DNA from: Novosphingobium sp. ERN07
GTDB taxonomy: Bacteria; Pseudomonadota; Alphaproteobacteria; Sphingomonadales; Sphingomonadaceae
Reading direction: 5' to 3'
DNA length: 64,000 bases
NCBI RefSeq assembly: GCF_012641335.1
Contig: NZ_JABAID010000004.1
Location: 46,396-110,395 of the forward strand
Shown: positions 17,729-26,684 of the stretch, one piece after another
How positions within the stretch are numbered: the stretch's first letter is position 1
Layout: every line of letters begins with the position of its first letter
Program-made: the position numbers and the translations under genes
Notes under the pieces: generated by a model
Database searches by the model: none
Seen by the model: the letters and a program-made list of their open reading frames with translations, nothing else
What the model was told of the DNA's origin: nothing

Positions 17729-19306
17729 ATGAAACGCCGTCTTTCCACCACGCTTGTCTCGGCCGCGATGATCGCCACGCCGCTGGCGCTGGTTCCGACC
17801 GCTGCTACGCTCCACGCACAGAGCACGACCAGTCCTTCGCGCACCGTCACGATCTCCATCGGACGCGGTGAACTGGTGACCGTGCCTGGTCGCATGGCCG
17901 ACGTCTTCGTCGCCAACGACGATATTGCAGACGTCCAGGTGAAGTCGCCCACGCAGCTCTATGTTTTCGGCAAGTCCGGTGGCGAAACCACGGTCTATGC
18001 CAGCAACGCGCAGGGTGCGGTCGTGTGGTCCGCCAACATCCGGGTCGGCAATAACCTCGACTCGATCGACCAGATGCTGCACCTCGCCATGCCTGAGGCC
18101 CGCGTCAACGTGGCGACGATGAACAACACGGTGCTGCTGACCGGGACCGTGGCTGCGCCCGAAGACGCCGCCGAGGCCGAACGCCTGGTCAAAGCTTTCG
18201 TGGGCGACAAGACCAACGTGATCAGCCGCCTGAAAATGGCAACGCCGCTGCAGGTCAGCCTGCACGTGAAGTTTGCCGAAGTGAGCCGCTCGCTCCTCCG
18301 CAACATCGGTGCCAACCTGACGACGATCGACGGTTCGAGCGGCATCAAGTTTGGCATTGGCCAAGGCCGCGGGGCCACGCGCTTCACCACCGATCCCAAT
18401 CTCCCGTTCGGCGTTGGTGGCGGCAATATCACGACGAGCGGCTACACGTTCGATCCGACTGCCATATCCACGAACAACCCCACCGGCATCGTGGAAAAGC
18501 CCGGTAGCGCGCTTGGCGCAGTCGCAACAGGCACCACCATCGCGGGGATGGGCAAGCTGCTCGGGCTAAATCTGCTCGGCGCACTGGATGCAGGCGAAAC
18601 GCTGGGTCTGGTGACCACGCTTTCAGAGCCGAACCTCACCGCGATTTCGGGCGAAACCGCCGATTTCCTTGCGGGCGGCGAATATCCGATCCCGGTTTCG
18701 CAGGGCCTTGGCACCACGTCCATCGAATACAAGAAGTATGGTGTCAGCCTTGCCTACACGCCTACCGTTCTGGCCAATGGCCGCATCTCGATCCGCGTTC
18801 GGCCTGAAGTGTCGGAACTTTCCAGCACTGGCGCGCTCAAGCTCGACAGCATCGAAATTCCGGCTTTGACCGTCCGCCGCGCGGAAACCACGGTAGAGCT
18901 CGGTTCCGGCCAGTCGTTCATGATCGCAGGCCTGCTCAGCAACAGCGCGCAGAACACGCTGACCAAAATGCCGGGAGCGGGCGACATTCCGATCCTGGGA
19001 TCGTTGTTCCGCTCGACGAGCTACCGCAAGGGCGAAACAGAACTGGTGATCGTTGTGACGCCTTACCTCGTCAACCCGGTCAACGCCGCAGACATCAAGC
19101 TGCCGACCGATGGTTTCCAAAGCCCCAACGATCTCCAGCGCCTGCTCGGCAACATGGATAACGACGGGGTTTCGGGTGGTGAGCGACCCAAGCCGACCGA
19201 GAAGGAAGGCACCGTATCGCCGGGGCCAAAAGTCGGCGCGCTCGACGCCGACCGCCGCAACGACAAGAAAGTCGCCAGCGCCCAGCCCGGCTTCAGCATC
19301 CAGTGA
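17729..19306 (+). CDS. cpaC: Tad pilus secretin CpaC (RcpA)
   Basis: A 525-residue outer-membrane secretin. A signal peptide (MKRRLSTTLVSAAMIATPLA, cleaved after LHA) precedes the pilus-secretin N-terminal domain (ISIGRGELVTVPGRMADVFV), a BON-like segment and the secretin core with SEPNLTAISGETADFLAGGE and VTPYLVNPV. It forms the channel through which the Flp pilus leaves the cell. ATG 17687 is in frame, but the ATG at 17729 has AAAGGG about 6 bases upstream and starts a standard signal peptide, so it is preferred. A Lys/Asp-rich tail follows the secretin core. Confidence 0.93.
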   Translation: MKRRLSTTLVSAAMIATPLALVPTAATLHAQSTTSPSRTVTISIGRGELVTVPGRMADVFVANDDIADVQVKSPTQLYVFGKSGGETTVYASNAQGAVVWSANIRVGNNLDSIDQMLHLAMPEARVNVATMNNTVLLTGTVAAPEDAAEAERLVKAFVGDKTNVISRLKMATPLQVSLHVKFAEVSRSLLRNIGANLTTIDGSSGIKFGIGQGRGATRFTTDPNLPFGVGGGNITTSGYTFDPTAISTNNPTGIVEKPGSALGAVATGTTIAGMGKLLGLNLLGALDAGETLGLVTTLSEPNLTAISGETADFLAGGEYPIPVSQGLGTTSIEYKKYGVSLAYTPTVLANGRISIRVRPEVSELSSTGALKLDSIEIPALTVRRAETTVELGSGQSFMIAGLLSNSAQNTLTKMPGAGDIPILGSLFRSTSYRKGETELVIVVTPYLVNPVNAADIKLPTDGFQSPNDLQRLLGNMDNDGVSGGERPKPTEKEGTVSPGPKVGALDADRRNDKKVASAQPGFSIQ

Positions 19307-19320
19307 GAAAGGGACAAGCC

Positions 19321-19986
19321 ATGCGCACGAAACTCAACCGCAGCGCGACAGCAGCGCTCGCCCTCTCGCTTGCGGTAACGCTCTCGGCCTGCTCGGCAAA
19401 CGCGCCTGAAAACCGTATGCTCAATTCGGTCCACCAGCCGGTGGTCGAACGTGATCGCTATGTTTTCGACGTCGAAACGCTGCCGGGCGGCGGCCTTTCG
19501 ATGAACGAACAGCGCCGTCTGGCCGACTGGTTCGACAGCCTCGGCCTGAAATATGGTGACAAGATCGCGCTGGACGATCCGCTCCAGTCAAAAGCAACTA
19601 TCGCCGCAATCGACGGGGTGGCGAGCCGTTGGGGCATGTTCGTGAACGGTCCGGCGCCAATGACGCCCGGCTATGTGGCTGCAGGCGGTGCGCGCATTGT
19701 GGTGACCCGCGCCAAGGCTTCGGTGCCCGGTTGCCCTGACTGGTCGGCCAAGTCCGACTTTTCGATGAACAACAAGACCAGCTCGAACTTCGGCTGTGCC
19801 ATCAACAGCAACCTTGCCGCGATGGTCGCCGACAAGGAACACCTCGTCCAAGGCGCGAACAGCACCGGCGAAACAGTGGTGATGAGCGGCAACAAGGCGA
19901 TCGACAGCTATCGCTCAGCCAAGCCTACCGGCGAAGGTGGCCTGAAGAACAACGCGACTTCCAACTCCGGCGGCGGGGGGAACTGA
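19321..19986 (+). CDS. cpaD: Tad pilus assembly lipoprotein CpaD
   Basis: A 221-residue lipoprotein; the signal peptide ends in the lipobox LSAC. The CpaD-like region includes DRYVFDVETLPGGGLSMNEQ, VVTRAKASVPGCPDWS and NFGCAINSNLAAMVADKEHLV. It helps place or stabilise the CpaC secretin. The ATG at 19321 follows AAAGGGACAAGCC. The C-terminus is Gly/Asn-rich. It lies 14 bases after cpaC and ends 3 bases before cpaE. Confidence 0.9.
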   Translation: MRTKLNRSATAALALSLAVTLSACSANAPENRMLNSVHQPVVERDRYVFDVETLPGGGLSMNEQRRLADWFDSLGLKYGDKIALDDPLQSKATIAAIDGVASRWGMFVNGPAPMTPGYVAAGGARIVVTRAKASVPGCPDWSAKSDFSMNNKTSSNFGCAINSNLAAMVADKEHLVQGANSTGETVVMSGNKAIDSYRSAKPTGEGGLKNNATSNSGGGGN

Positions 19987-19989
19987 TCC

Positions 19990-21261
19990 ATGAGCCTGAA
20001 GAATTCAACCCGCGATACTTTCGCCGCCTTCATGTGCGATGACGCTGCGCTGGATATCCTGCGTGCCGTTGCCGTCGACATGGGCTGGGCATCGGAAAAG
20101 TGCCACCGTGGCGGCCTTCGCAACGCGATCCAGTCGCTTTCGATCACTGCCAGCCCGAACATCCTTATGGTAGATCTGTCGGAGAGCGGCGACCCGCTTA
20201 ACGACATCAACGCGCTTGCCGAAGTGTGCGAGCCGGGCACCGTCGTTATCGCGGTGGGCCAGGTCAATGACGTGCGCCTCTATCGCGATCTCATCGCCTC
20301 GGGCATTCAGGACTACCTGCTCAAGCCGCTGAACCCTGGCCAGGTACGTGATGCTCTGGTTCAGGCGCAGGCGATCTTCACCGCGCCGAAAAGCCATGAT
20401 CCATCGGCCGTGCGCAAGCACATGTCGATGGCGGTGGTCGGCACACGCGGCGGTGTTGGCGCATCGACGCTGGCCACCTCGCTGTCTTGGCTGTTCAGCA
20501 CCGATCACAAGCTGCCCACCGCACTCCTTGATCTCGACGTGCATTTCGGCACGGGCGCGCTGACGCTCGATCTCGAACCGGGCCGCGGCCTGACCGATGC
20601 CATCGACAACCCCAGCCGCATCGACGGGCTATTCATCGAACGCGCGATGATCCGCGCGAACGACAATCTGGCGATCCTTTCGGCAGAAGCGCCGATAAAT
20701 TCGCCGCTGATGACCGATGGCAGCGCATTCGTGCAGTTGGAGGAGGAATTCCGCCACGCGTTCGAAATGACCGTAATCGACATGCCGCGCAACATGCTGA
20801 TCAACTTCCCGCACCTTCTGGCAGATGTGAACGTGGTCGTACTGGCCACCGAACTCAGCCTTGCTGGCGCGCGTGATGCGATCCGTCTGCTGTCGTGGCT
20901 GAAAAGCAACGCGGCGCACGCCCGTCCGATTATCGTGGCCAACAAGATCCAGCCCGGCGCGAACGAAATCAGCAAAGCCGATTTCGAAGCCTCGATTGAA
21001 CGTAAGATCAACTTCATGGTGCCCTACGACATCAAGGGCGCGTCGAACGCAGCCAAGCTGGGCCAGACGTTCGTCGCGGCTAACCGCGCTTCGAAGGCTG
21101 GCGGCGTGCTGCGCGACATCGCCCACGCGGTGATCGGTTCGGTCGATGAGGATGGCGGCACCACTGCCGATGCTGGCACCGATGCACGCAAGGCTTCGCT
21201 GCTGGGCAAGTTCGATCTCAAGAAGATGCTGGCCAAACCGAAAGCCAAGGCAAACGCCTGA
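19990..21261 (+). CDS. cpaE: Tad pilus localisation ATPase CpaE (TadZ)
   Basis: A 423-residue protein with an atypical receiver-like N-terminal domain (residues about 35-125, including ASGIQDYLLKPLNPGQ) and a MinD/ParA-type ATPase domain whose deviant Walker A is GTRGGVGASTLATSLSW. It places the Tad machine at the pole or other sites. A Lys/Ala-rich tail ends the protein. Normally the assembly ATPase gene cpaF follows; here the next gene is tadB after only 47 non-coding bases. Confidence 0.92.
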   Translation: MSLKNSTRDTFAAFMCDDAALDILRAVAVDMGWASEKCHRGGLRNAIQSLSITASPNILMVDLSESGDPLNDINALAEVCEPGTVVIAVGQVNDVRLYRDLIASGIQDYLLKPLNPGQVRDALVQAQAIFTAPKSHDPSAVRKHMSMAVVGTRGGVGASTLATSLSWLFSTDHKLPTALLDLDVHFGTGALTLDLEPGRGLTDAIDNPSRIDGLFIERAMIRANDNLAILSAEAPINSPLMTDGSAFVQLEEEFRHAFEMTVIDMPRNMLINFPHLLADVNVVVLATELSLAGARDAIRLLSWLKSNAAHARPIIVANKIQPGANEISKADFEASIERKINFMVPYDIKGASNAAKLGQTFVAANRASKAGGVLRDIAHAVIGSVDEDGGTTADAGTDARKASLLGKFDLKKMLAKPKAKANA

Positions 21262-21308
21262 GTGCATTTGGCGAACCAGATGATTGAAGTGACAGGAAGG
21301 CACCGGCG

Positions 21309-22283
21309 ATGACGAGCATTCTGCAGCTAGTGGTGATGGCAGTCGGCCTGATGCTGGCGATGGTGCTGGGTTATGCAGCCCTGTCCGGTCCTTCGGCATC
21401 GAAGGAAAGCGGGCGCCGCCTGCAATCGGTGCGCTTCCGCCATTCAGACAAAGCGGTCGACAAGGTAGAAGCGCAGTACCGCAAAACGGTTGCGGCCCGC
21501 AAGCCGAGCACGATGAAGCTTGCAGGCTCAGGCTCGCGCATGGAAGCGTTGGCTCTGCGCCTGCACCGCACCGGCAAGGGCTGGACGCTCACCCAGTATC
21601 TCTATGTCAGCGGCGGATTGGCGCTGGGTATCACGATGCTCGTCTACCTCAAGACCGGCGCACCCGTGATGGCTTTGGCTGCCGGTTTGCTGGTCGGCGC
21701 AGGCCTGCCGCACTTCATCGTTGGCTGGGCGATCAACAAGCGGATCGACAACTTTGTCAGCCGCCTGCCCGATGCGCTTGATCTGCTGGTGCGCGGGTTG
21801 CGTTCGGGCCTGCCCGTGACCGAAACGCTGGGTGTGGTTGCTGGCGAACTGCCCGGCCCGGTCGGTGAAGAATTCAAGCTGGTGACCGACCGCATCAAGG
21901 TTGGCAAGACGATGGAAGACGCGCTGCAGGATACTGCGGACCGCCTTAACCTGCCCGAGTTCAACTTCTTCTGCATCACTCTGGCGATCCAGCGCGAAAC
22001 CGGCGGCAACCTGGCCGAAACGCTGGCAAACCTTTCGGACGTGCTTCGCAAGCGCGCGCAGATGAAGCTCAAGATCAAGGCGATGAGTTCGGAATCCAAG
22101 GCATCGGCCTATATCGTCGGCGCGCTGCCCTTCATCGTCTTTGCACTGATCTACATGATCAACCCCGGCTACCTCGGCAAATTCTTCATCGATGATCGAC
22201 TGATCATTGCTGGCGTCGGCGGACTCACCTGGCTCGGCATCGGGGCCTTCATCATGGCCAAGATGGTCAGCTTCGAAATCTGA
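21309..22283 (+). CDS. tadB: Tad pilus inner-membrane protein TadB (T2SS F family)
   Basis: A 324-residue membrane protein with the GspF-type domain PDALDLLVRGLRSGLPVTET...FCITLAIQRETGGNLAETL and three to four hydrophobic helices. TadB and TadC form the inner-membrane platform of the Tad system. It starts 47 bases after cpaE and is followed 16 bases later by tadC. Confidence 0.93.
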   Translation: MTSILQLVVMAVGLMLAMVLGYAALSGPSASKESGRRLQSVRFRHSDKAVDKVEAQYRKTVAARKPSTMKLAGSGSRMEALALRLHRTGKGWTLTQYLYVSGGLALGITMLVYLKTGAPVMALAAGLLVGAGLPHFIVGWAINKRIDNFVSRLPDALDLLVRGLRSGLPVTETLGVVAGELPGPVGEEFKLVTDRIKVGKTMEDALQDTADRLNLPEFNFFCITLAIQRETGGNLAETLANLSDVLRKRAQMKLKIKAMSSESKASAYIVGALPFIVFALIYMINPGYLGKFFIDDRLIIAGVGGLTWLGIGAFIMAKMVSFEI

Positions 22284-22299
22284 GGGAAAGGGACAGGCC

Positions 22300-23310
22300 A
22301 TGATTCAGAACCCGCCCGGACCAACACTCCTCGGCTTCGACGTATACCTTATCGGGTCGATCCTGATCGGCATCGCCGCTGCCGCTGTGATGCTGGCAAT
22401 CTACGCCGCGATCACTGTGCGCGATCCGATGACCAAGCGCGTCAAGGCGCTGAACGAACGCCGCGAACAGCTCAAGGCCGGGATCGTAACGAACAGCGCG
22501 CGCAAACGTGCAAGCATCGTGCGGCGCAACCAGACGACCGACCAGATCCGCGGCTTCCTGGAATCGCTGAAAGTCCTTCAGGACAGCCAGCTCTCCGTGG
22601 TCCAGCAGCGTCTGGCACAAGCGGGCATCCGCAAGAAGGAATGGGCGGTTGCGGTCATTTTCGGGCGTCTTGTCGGCCCGATTGTGCTGGGCCTGCTGGG
22701 GGCGGTGATCTTCTACTGGTCACAAAGCTTTCCCGAATGGGGTCCGCTCAAGCGTTTTGGCGGCTTTGCGGCGTGCCTTATCCTTGGCTACAAAGGCCCG
22801 GATATCTTCGTCCGCAACCTGATCAACAAGCGCACCGCTGCCATCCGAAAGGGCCTGCCCGACGCGCTGGATCTGTTGGTAATCTGCGCCGAAGCCGGTC
22901 TGACAGTTGACGCCGCATTCAACCGCGTCGCCCGAGAACTGGGCCGAGCTTATCCCGAACTGGGTGACGAATTCGCGCTTACTGCTATCGAGCTGTCGTT
23001 CTTGACTGAACGTCGGCAGGCGTTCGAGAACCTCGCCTACCGCGTCGATCTTGACTCCGTGAAAGGCGTCGTCACCACGATGGTCCAGACGGAACGCTAC
23101 GGCACCCCGCTTGCCTCGGCCCTGCGCGTGCTGTCGGCGGAATTCCGCAACGAACGCATGATGCGCGCCGAAGAAAAGGCTGCACGCCTGCCAGCGATCA
23201 TGACGATCCCGCTGATTCTGTTCATCCTGCCCGTTCTGTTCATCGTGATCCTTGGCCCGGCGGCCTGCTCGATCAGCGACAGCCTGATCAACAAAAAGCC
23301 CGGCGGCTGA
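22300..23310 (+). CDS. tadC: Tad pilus inner-membrane protein TadC (T2SS F family)
   Basis: A 336-residue membrane protein paralogous to TadB, with PDALDLLVICAEAGLTVDAA and TMVQTERYGTPLASALRVLS in the GspF-type domain and a hydrophobic C-terminal helix pair. The ATG at 22300 follows GGGAAAGGGACAGGCC; an upstream in-frame start inside tadB is rejected. It is the last gene of the cluster and is followed by a strong terminator. Confidence 0.93.
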   Translation: MIQNPPGPTLLGFDVYLIGSILIGIAAAAVMLAIYAAITVRDPMTKRVKALNERREQLKAGIVTNSARKRASIVRRNQTTDQIRGFLESLKVLQDSQLSVVQQRLAQAGIRKKEWAVAVIFGRLVGPIVLGLLGAVIFYWSQSFPEWGPLKRFGGFAACLILGYKGPDIFVRNLINKRTAAIRKGLPDALDLLVICAEAGLTVDAAFNRVARELGRAYPELGDEFALTAIELSFLTERRQAFENLAYRVDLDSVKGVVTTMVQTERYGTPLASALRVLSAEFRNERMMRAEEKAARLPAIMTIPLILFILPVLFIVILGPAACSISDSLINKKPGG

Positions 23311-23332
23311 TCCCGACCATCACATGGCAAAG

Positions 23333-23382
23333 CAAACGAAAAGACCCCGCAAGGCATTAACCTTGCGGGGTCTTTTCGTTTG
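23333..23382. terminator. Bidirectional rho-independent terminator after tadC
   Basis: A perfect 22-bp inverted repeat (23333-23354 with 23361-23382) around a CATTAA loop, with AAAAGACCCCGCAAGG at its heart. The A-run on one side and T-run on the other give a U-tract in either direction, fitting its place between the convergent tadC and FAH-family genes. Confidence 0.93.
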
Positions 23383-23395
23383 ATCTTGCAGAGCT

Positions 23396-24403
23396 TTAGC
23401 CGCTGACGACTGTTTGATCGATTGCGCCAAAGATGCTGTGATTTTTTGCGTCGCGCATCTCGATCCGCACCGTATCACCTGCTTTCAGGAACGGCGTTTC
23501 CGGCGTACCGTTTGCGATAGTTTCAACCATGCGCTGTTCGGCAATGCAGGCGTAGCCTCGCCCGCCCTGCGCCACCGGACGGCCCGGCGAACCATCGGCA
23601 TCGCGGTTCGATACCGTGCCCGAACCGATCAGCGACCCCGCACCAAGGCTGCGCGTCTTTGCCAGATGGGCGATCAGCACGCCGAAATCAAACGTGCATT
23701 CCTCCCCAGCTTCGACCCTGCCGAACGCTTCGCCGTTCAAGTCGATCATCAGCGTGCGCGAAACCTTGCCGCCTGCCCAGGCATCACCCAGCGCATCGGG
23801 TGTGACGAAAACCGGCGAGAAATGGCTGGCAGGCTTGGACTGCACAAAGCCGAACCCCTTGGCCAGCTCGCCGGGGATCAGGTTGCGCAGGGAAACATCG
23901 TTCACCAGCCCGATCAGACGGATATGCTGCAACGCCTGCTGCGGTGTTGCGCCCTGCGGCACATCGCCGGTAACCACCACGATCTCGGCCTCGAAATCAC
24001 AGCCCCACGTCTCGTCCACCAAGCGAATCGGATCGCGCGCGCCGCGCAGGTCGTCGCTGCCGCCTTGGTACATCAACGGATCGGTCCAGAAGCTTTCCGG
24101 CAATTCCGCGCCCCGCGCCTTGCGCACCAGTTCCACGTGATTGACGTAAGCACTGCCATCCGCCCACTGATAGGCGCGCGGCAAAGGCGCGCAGGCCTCG
24201 CGCTCGTGGAAGCGTTTGCGCGGGATGGCCCCATGCGCCAGTTCGATGGAAAGCGCCTCGATCAGCGGAAAATGGCGGTCCCAATCATCGAGCAGACCTT
24301 GCAGAGTCGGCACGATGTGATCGGCATCGGCGTACCACGCCAGATCATCCGAAACCACGATCAGACGGCCATCGCGCCCCTGCGGCAGCGATGCCAGCTT
24401 CAC
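23396..24403 (-). CDS. Fumarylacetoacetate hydrolase (FAH) family protein
   Basis: A 335-residue protein with an N-terminal domain of about 80 residues and a FAH catalytic domain; the metal-binding acidic set lies around DETWGCDFEAEIVVVTGDVP, and IGLVNDVSLRNLIPGEL, GFVQSKPASHFSPVFVTPDA and SLGAGSLIGSGTVSNRD are family blocks. FAH enzymes cleave carbon-carbon bonds of diketo acids in aromatic breakdown (for example fumarylacetoacetate in tyrosine catabolism). Homogentisate-pathway partners are not in view, so the substrate stays open. Its start overlaps the marR-like stop by four bases. Confidence 0.85.
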   Translation of the reverse strand: MKLASLPQGRDGRLIVVSDDLAWYADADHIVPTLQGLLDDWDRHFPLIEALSIELAHGAIPRKRFHEREACAPLPRAYQWADGSAYVNHVELVRKARGAELPESFWTDPLMYQGGSDDLRGARDPIRLVDETWGCDFEAEIVVVTGDVPQGATPQQALQHIRLIGLVNDVSLRNLIPGELAKGFGFVQSKPASHFSPVFVTPDALGDAWAGGKVSRTLMIDLNGEAFGRVEAGEECTFDFGVLIAHLAKTRSLGAGSLIGSGTVSNRDADGSPGRPVAQGGRGYACIAEQRMVETIANGTPETPFLKAGDTVRIEMRDAKNHSIFGAIDQTVVSG

Positions 24404-24858
24404 TTGACGTCGCCTTCCAGCGCGCGGGCCGCCTTGAGCAGCTTTTCAAGGATGGCGCGCAGTTTGTCCTGTTCGCGCGTGGTGATCGAGGCGAAAATCT
24501 TTTCGTACATCTCCACCGCCTGCGGCCAGATCTGCGCGTGCAGTTCGCGCCCCGTCACAGTCAGTTCCAGATGGTGCGAACGCCCGTCATGCTCGTTCGG
24601 GCTGCGTTGCAGAAAGCCCCGATCTTCCAGCACCTTGCAGGCACGGTTTACCGCCACCTTGTCCATCAGCGTGGCCCGCACAAGATCGCGCTGCGTCAGC
24701 GCGCCAGCATCGCCAAGCACGGCCATGATGCGCCATTCGGGAATCTTCAGCCCGAATTCGCTGCGGTATTCGCCCGCGATAAGGCTGCTCACCGCGTTCG
24801 AGGTGATAGCCATCCGGTAGGGCATGAAGTCGGTTAGGCGGGTCTGTGTTCCGGGCAT
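24400..24858 (-). CDS. MarR-family transcriptional regulator
   Basis: A 152-residue winged-helix regulator: EYRSEFGLKIPEWRIMAVLG, GALTQRDLVRATLMDKVAVN (recognition helix) and RACKVLEDRGFLQRSPNEHD-GR (wing) are in the order expected for MarR proteins, with helices at both ends for dimerisation. It is cotranscribed with, and overlaps, the FAH-family gene, so it probably controls that gene in response to an aromatic acid; this is inference. The start has the N-terminus MPGTQTRLTDFMPYRMAITS. Confidence 0.9.
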   Translation of the reverse strand: MPGTQTRLTDFMPYRMAITSNAVSSLIAGEYRSEFGLKIPEWRIMAVLGDAGALTQRDLVRATLMDKVAVNRACKVLEDRGFLQRSPNEHDGRSHHLELTVTGRELHAQIWPQAVEMYEKIFASITTREQDKLRAILEKLLKAARALEGDVK

Positions 24859-25013
24859 GATTTCGTATCACATGAAACCAGCCTGAAGCGCAAGAGGGAA
24901 ATAATATGACGTCAGGCGGCGATCCGCGCGTTAGTTCATTGCAGCATCCGCCGCCAGACGAAATTTTCTTTAAGCAACCCGCGCAAAGCTATCACCGCAC
25001 CAGCGAAGGAAAG

Positions 25014-25043
25014 TGGGCGCAGCATCGTTCCATGCTGCGCCCA
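25014..25043 (-). terminator. Terminator-like hairpin after the TetR gene
   Basis: TGGGCGCAGCAT (25014-25025) pairs perfectly with ATGCTGCGCCCA (25032-25043) around CGTTCC. It lies 34 bases past the stop of the minus-strand TetR gene, at the end of the thiolase-SDR-ECH-TetR run. There is no clear U-run, so the call as terminator is moderate. Confidence 0.55.
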
Positions 25044-25077
25044 TCAGTCTGTTTGAAATTCGTCTAAGCCAAACGGC

Positions 25078-25716
25078 TCAGTGGGCCAGAATACCGGCCA
25101 TTATGAAATCGACGGTATGTTCGCGATAGCTGTCGCGCAATTCCTCGGTCAGCGTATCCTGATCGAAGCAGTGCTTCAGCACCAGCCGTGCTGAAAAGAA
25201 CCGGTCTGCCGCACCCGTGACCGTGAAGTAGAACAGTTGCGGATTGATCGCGCGGAAAACGCCCGCTTTCACCCCTTCGCCAATGAAGCGATTGTAGGCG
25301 CGATGCAGCGGCAGTAGGTACTGATCGGCAATCCGTTTGGCCTCAGCCTCATCGCTATCGCGCACCAGCCGCATCAGCAGGCGGTTGAGATAGGGGTAAT
25401 CGTAATAGGTATCGATGCACTTCGAAATGTGCAGCCGCAACTTGGCCTCTGGACTCATGTCGTCCTTCGAAAGCAGTGCATCCACGGACTTGACGATGTT
25501 CTCCATATCCCGGTCGAGCAGGGCTTTCAGCATCCCCGCCTTGTTGCCGAAATAATATTTCACCAAAGCCGAATTCAGCCCTGATCGCAGGCTCAATTCC
25601 GATAGCGAAATGTCGACGACATCGCCCTCGCGCATGATGGCAGATGCCGTCTGCAACAGTTGCTCGCGCGCGCCCGGTGTTTCCAGGCTTTCCCCTTTTT
25701 GCACTTCCGTATTCAT
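25078..25716 (-). CDS. TetR-family transcriptional regulator
   Basis: A 212-residue regulator with an N-terminal HTH: ASAIMREGDVVDISLSELSL then RSGLNSALVKYYFGNKAGML, the S-x-x-x-V-Y-Y/K-Y-F-x-N-K-x pattern of TetR recognition helices. The C-terminal ligand-binding part is helical. Its start overlaps the stop of the enoyl-CoA hydratase gene (ATGA), so it belongs to the same operon and likely controls it in response to an acyl-CoA or its precursor. Confidence 0.9.
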   Translation of the reverse strand: MNTEVQKGESLETPGAREQLLQTASAIMREGDVVDISLSELSLRSGLNSALVKYYFGNKAGMLKALLDRDMENIVKSVDALLSKDDMSPEAKLRLHISKCIDTYYDYPYLNRLLMRLVRDSDEAEAKRIADQYLLPLHRAYNRFIGEGVKAGVFRAINPQLFYFTVTGAADRFFSARLVLKHCFDQDTLTEELRDSYREHTVDFIMAGILAH

Positions 25717-26585
25717 TCCCAGCCCGGCTCATTCCACCACGGATAAAAAGACGGCATATCCGAAGAAACGCGCGCCGGGTAGCGGGGAGCGCGTTTTTCA
25801 AGGAAACTCGAAATCCCTTCGGCAGCGTCCGGCCCGCGTGACAGGGTGTAGATTGCCCGGCTATCTACGCGATGGGCCTCGATCGGATGGCTCAGGCTGG
25901 GGTTGTGCCACAGCATCGCGCGGGTCATCGAAACCGATACCGCGCTAGTATTGTCGGCAATCTCGCGTGCCAGCGCCACGGCGGCAGGCATCAGATCGTC
26001 AGGTTCATGCAGCGAACGCACAAGGCCACCGCGCAGGGCTTCGTCCGCATCGAACACCCGCCCCGTCATGCACCATTCCAAGGCTTGCGGCAGCCCCACG
26101 ATGCGCGGCAGGAACCAGCTCGATGCCGCTTCCGGGACGATTCCACGCCGCGCGAAAACCAGCCCGAAGCGGGCCTTGGTCGATGCAAGGCGGATATCCA
26201 TCGGCAATTGCATCGTCACGCCCACGCCCACGGCCGCACCATTGATCGCGCCGATGACCGGTTTTTTCGACTGGTAGATGCGCAACGTCAGCAGCCCACC
26301 CCCATCACGCACGCGCGGATCGGAAAGGTCGGTCACCGGTTCGGCACTGGAAAAGATATGTTTGCCGTCATCCGGCGTCAGATCTGCGCCTGCACAGAAA
26401 GCGCGCTCGCCCGATCCGGTAACGATCACCGCCCGTACGCTGTCGTTCGCATCGGTCTGATCGAACGCATCGATCATCTCGTTCATCATCGTGCCGGTGA
26501 AAGCGTTCATCTTTTCCGGGCGGTGCAGCGTTATCGTTGCAATGCCATCGGTGATGTCGAGCCTGATCTGCGAGTAGTCGGACAA
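25713..26585 (-). CDS. Enoyl-CoA hydratase/isomerase family protein
   Basis: A 290-residue crotonase-fold enzyme. The oxyanion-hole segments are GERAFCAGADLTPDDGKHIF and AINGAAVGVGVTMQLPMDIR. The family hydrates or isomerises enoyl-CoA in beta-oxidation. A longer open frame reaches 26660, but the TTG at 26585 is preceded by GGGAGAGG and the conserved fold begins there (SDYSQIRLDITDGIATITL). It overlaps the TetR gene and is preceded by a palindromic repeat. Confidence 0.87.
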   Translation of the reverse strand: MSDYSQIRLDITDGIATITLHRPEKMNAFTGTMMNEMIDAFDQTDANDSVRAVIVTGSGERAFCAGADLTPDDGKHIFSSAEPVTDLSDPRVRDGGGLLTLRIYQSKKPVIGAINGAAVGVGVTMQLPMDIRLASTKARFGLVFARRGIVPEAASSWFLPRIVGLPQALEWCMTGRVFDADEALRGGLVRSLHEPDDLMPAAVALAREIADNTSAVSVSMTRAMLWHNPSLSHPIEAHRVDSRAIYTLSRGPDAAEGISSFLEKRAPRYPARVSSDMPSFYPWWNEPGWE

Positions 26586-26611
26586 TTGGCCTCTCCCAAA
26601 AGCTCTTGCGC

Positions 26612-26631
26612 GCTCCCGCGCAGGCGGGAGC
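26612..26631. repeat. Palindrome, copy of a dispersed repeat
   Basis: GCTCCCGC (26612-26619) pairs with GCGGGAGC (26624-26631) around GCAG. The asymmetric core CGCGCAGGCGGG recurs, reverse-complemented, at 13635-13652, and in degenerate form followed by the same CCTCAG at 39968-39986. It lies between the SDR and enoyl-CoA hydratase genes. Confidence 0.6.
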
Positions 26632-26684
26632 CTCAGGCAATGGGCGCGCCCCGCTATCACGCGAGTGCGCGCCCTTTTCTCAAA

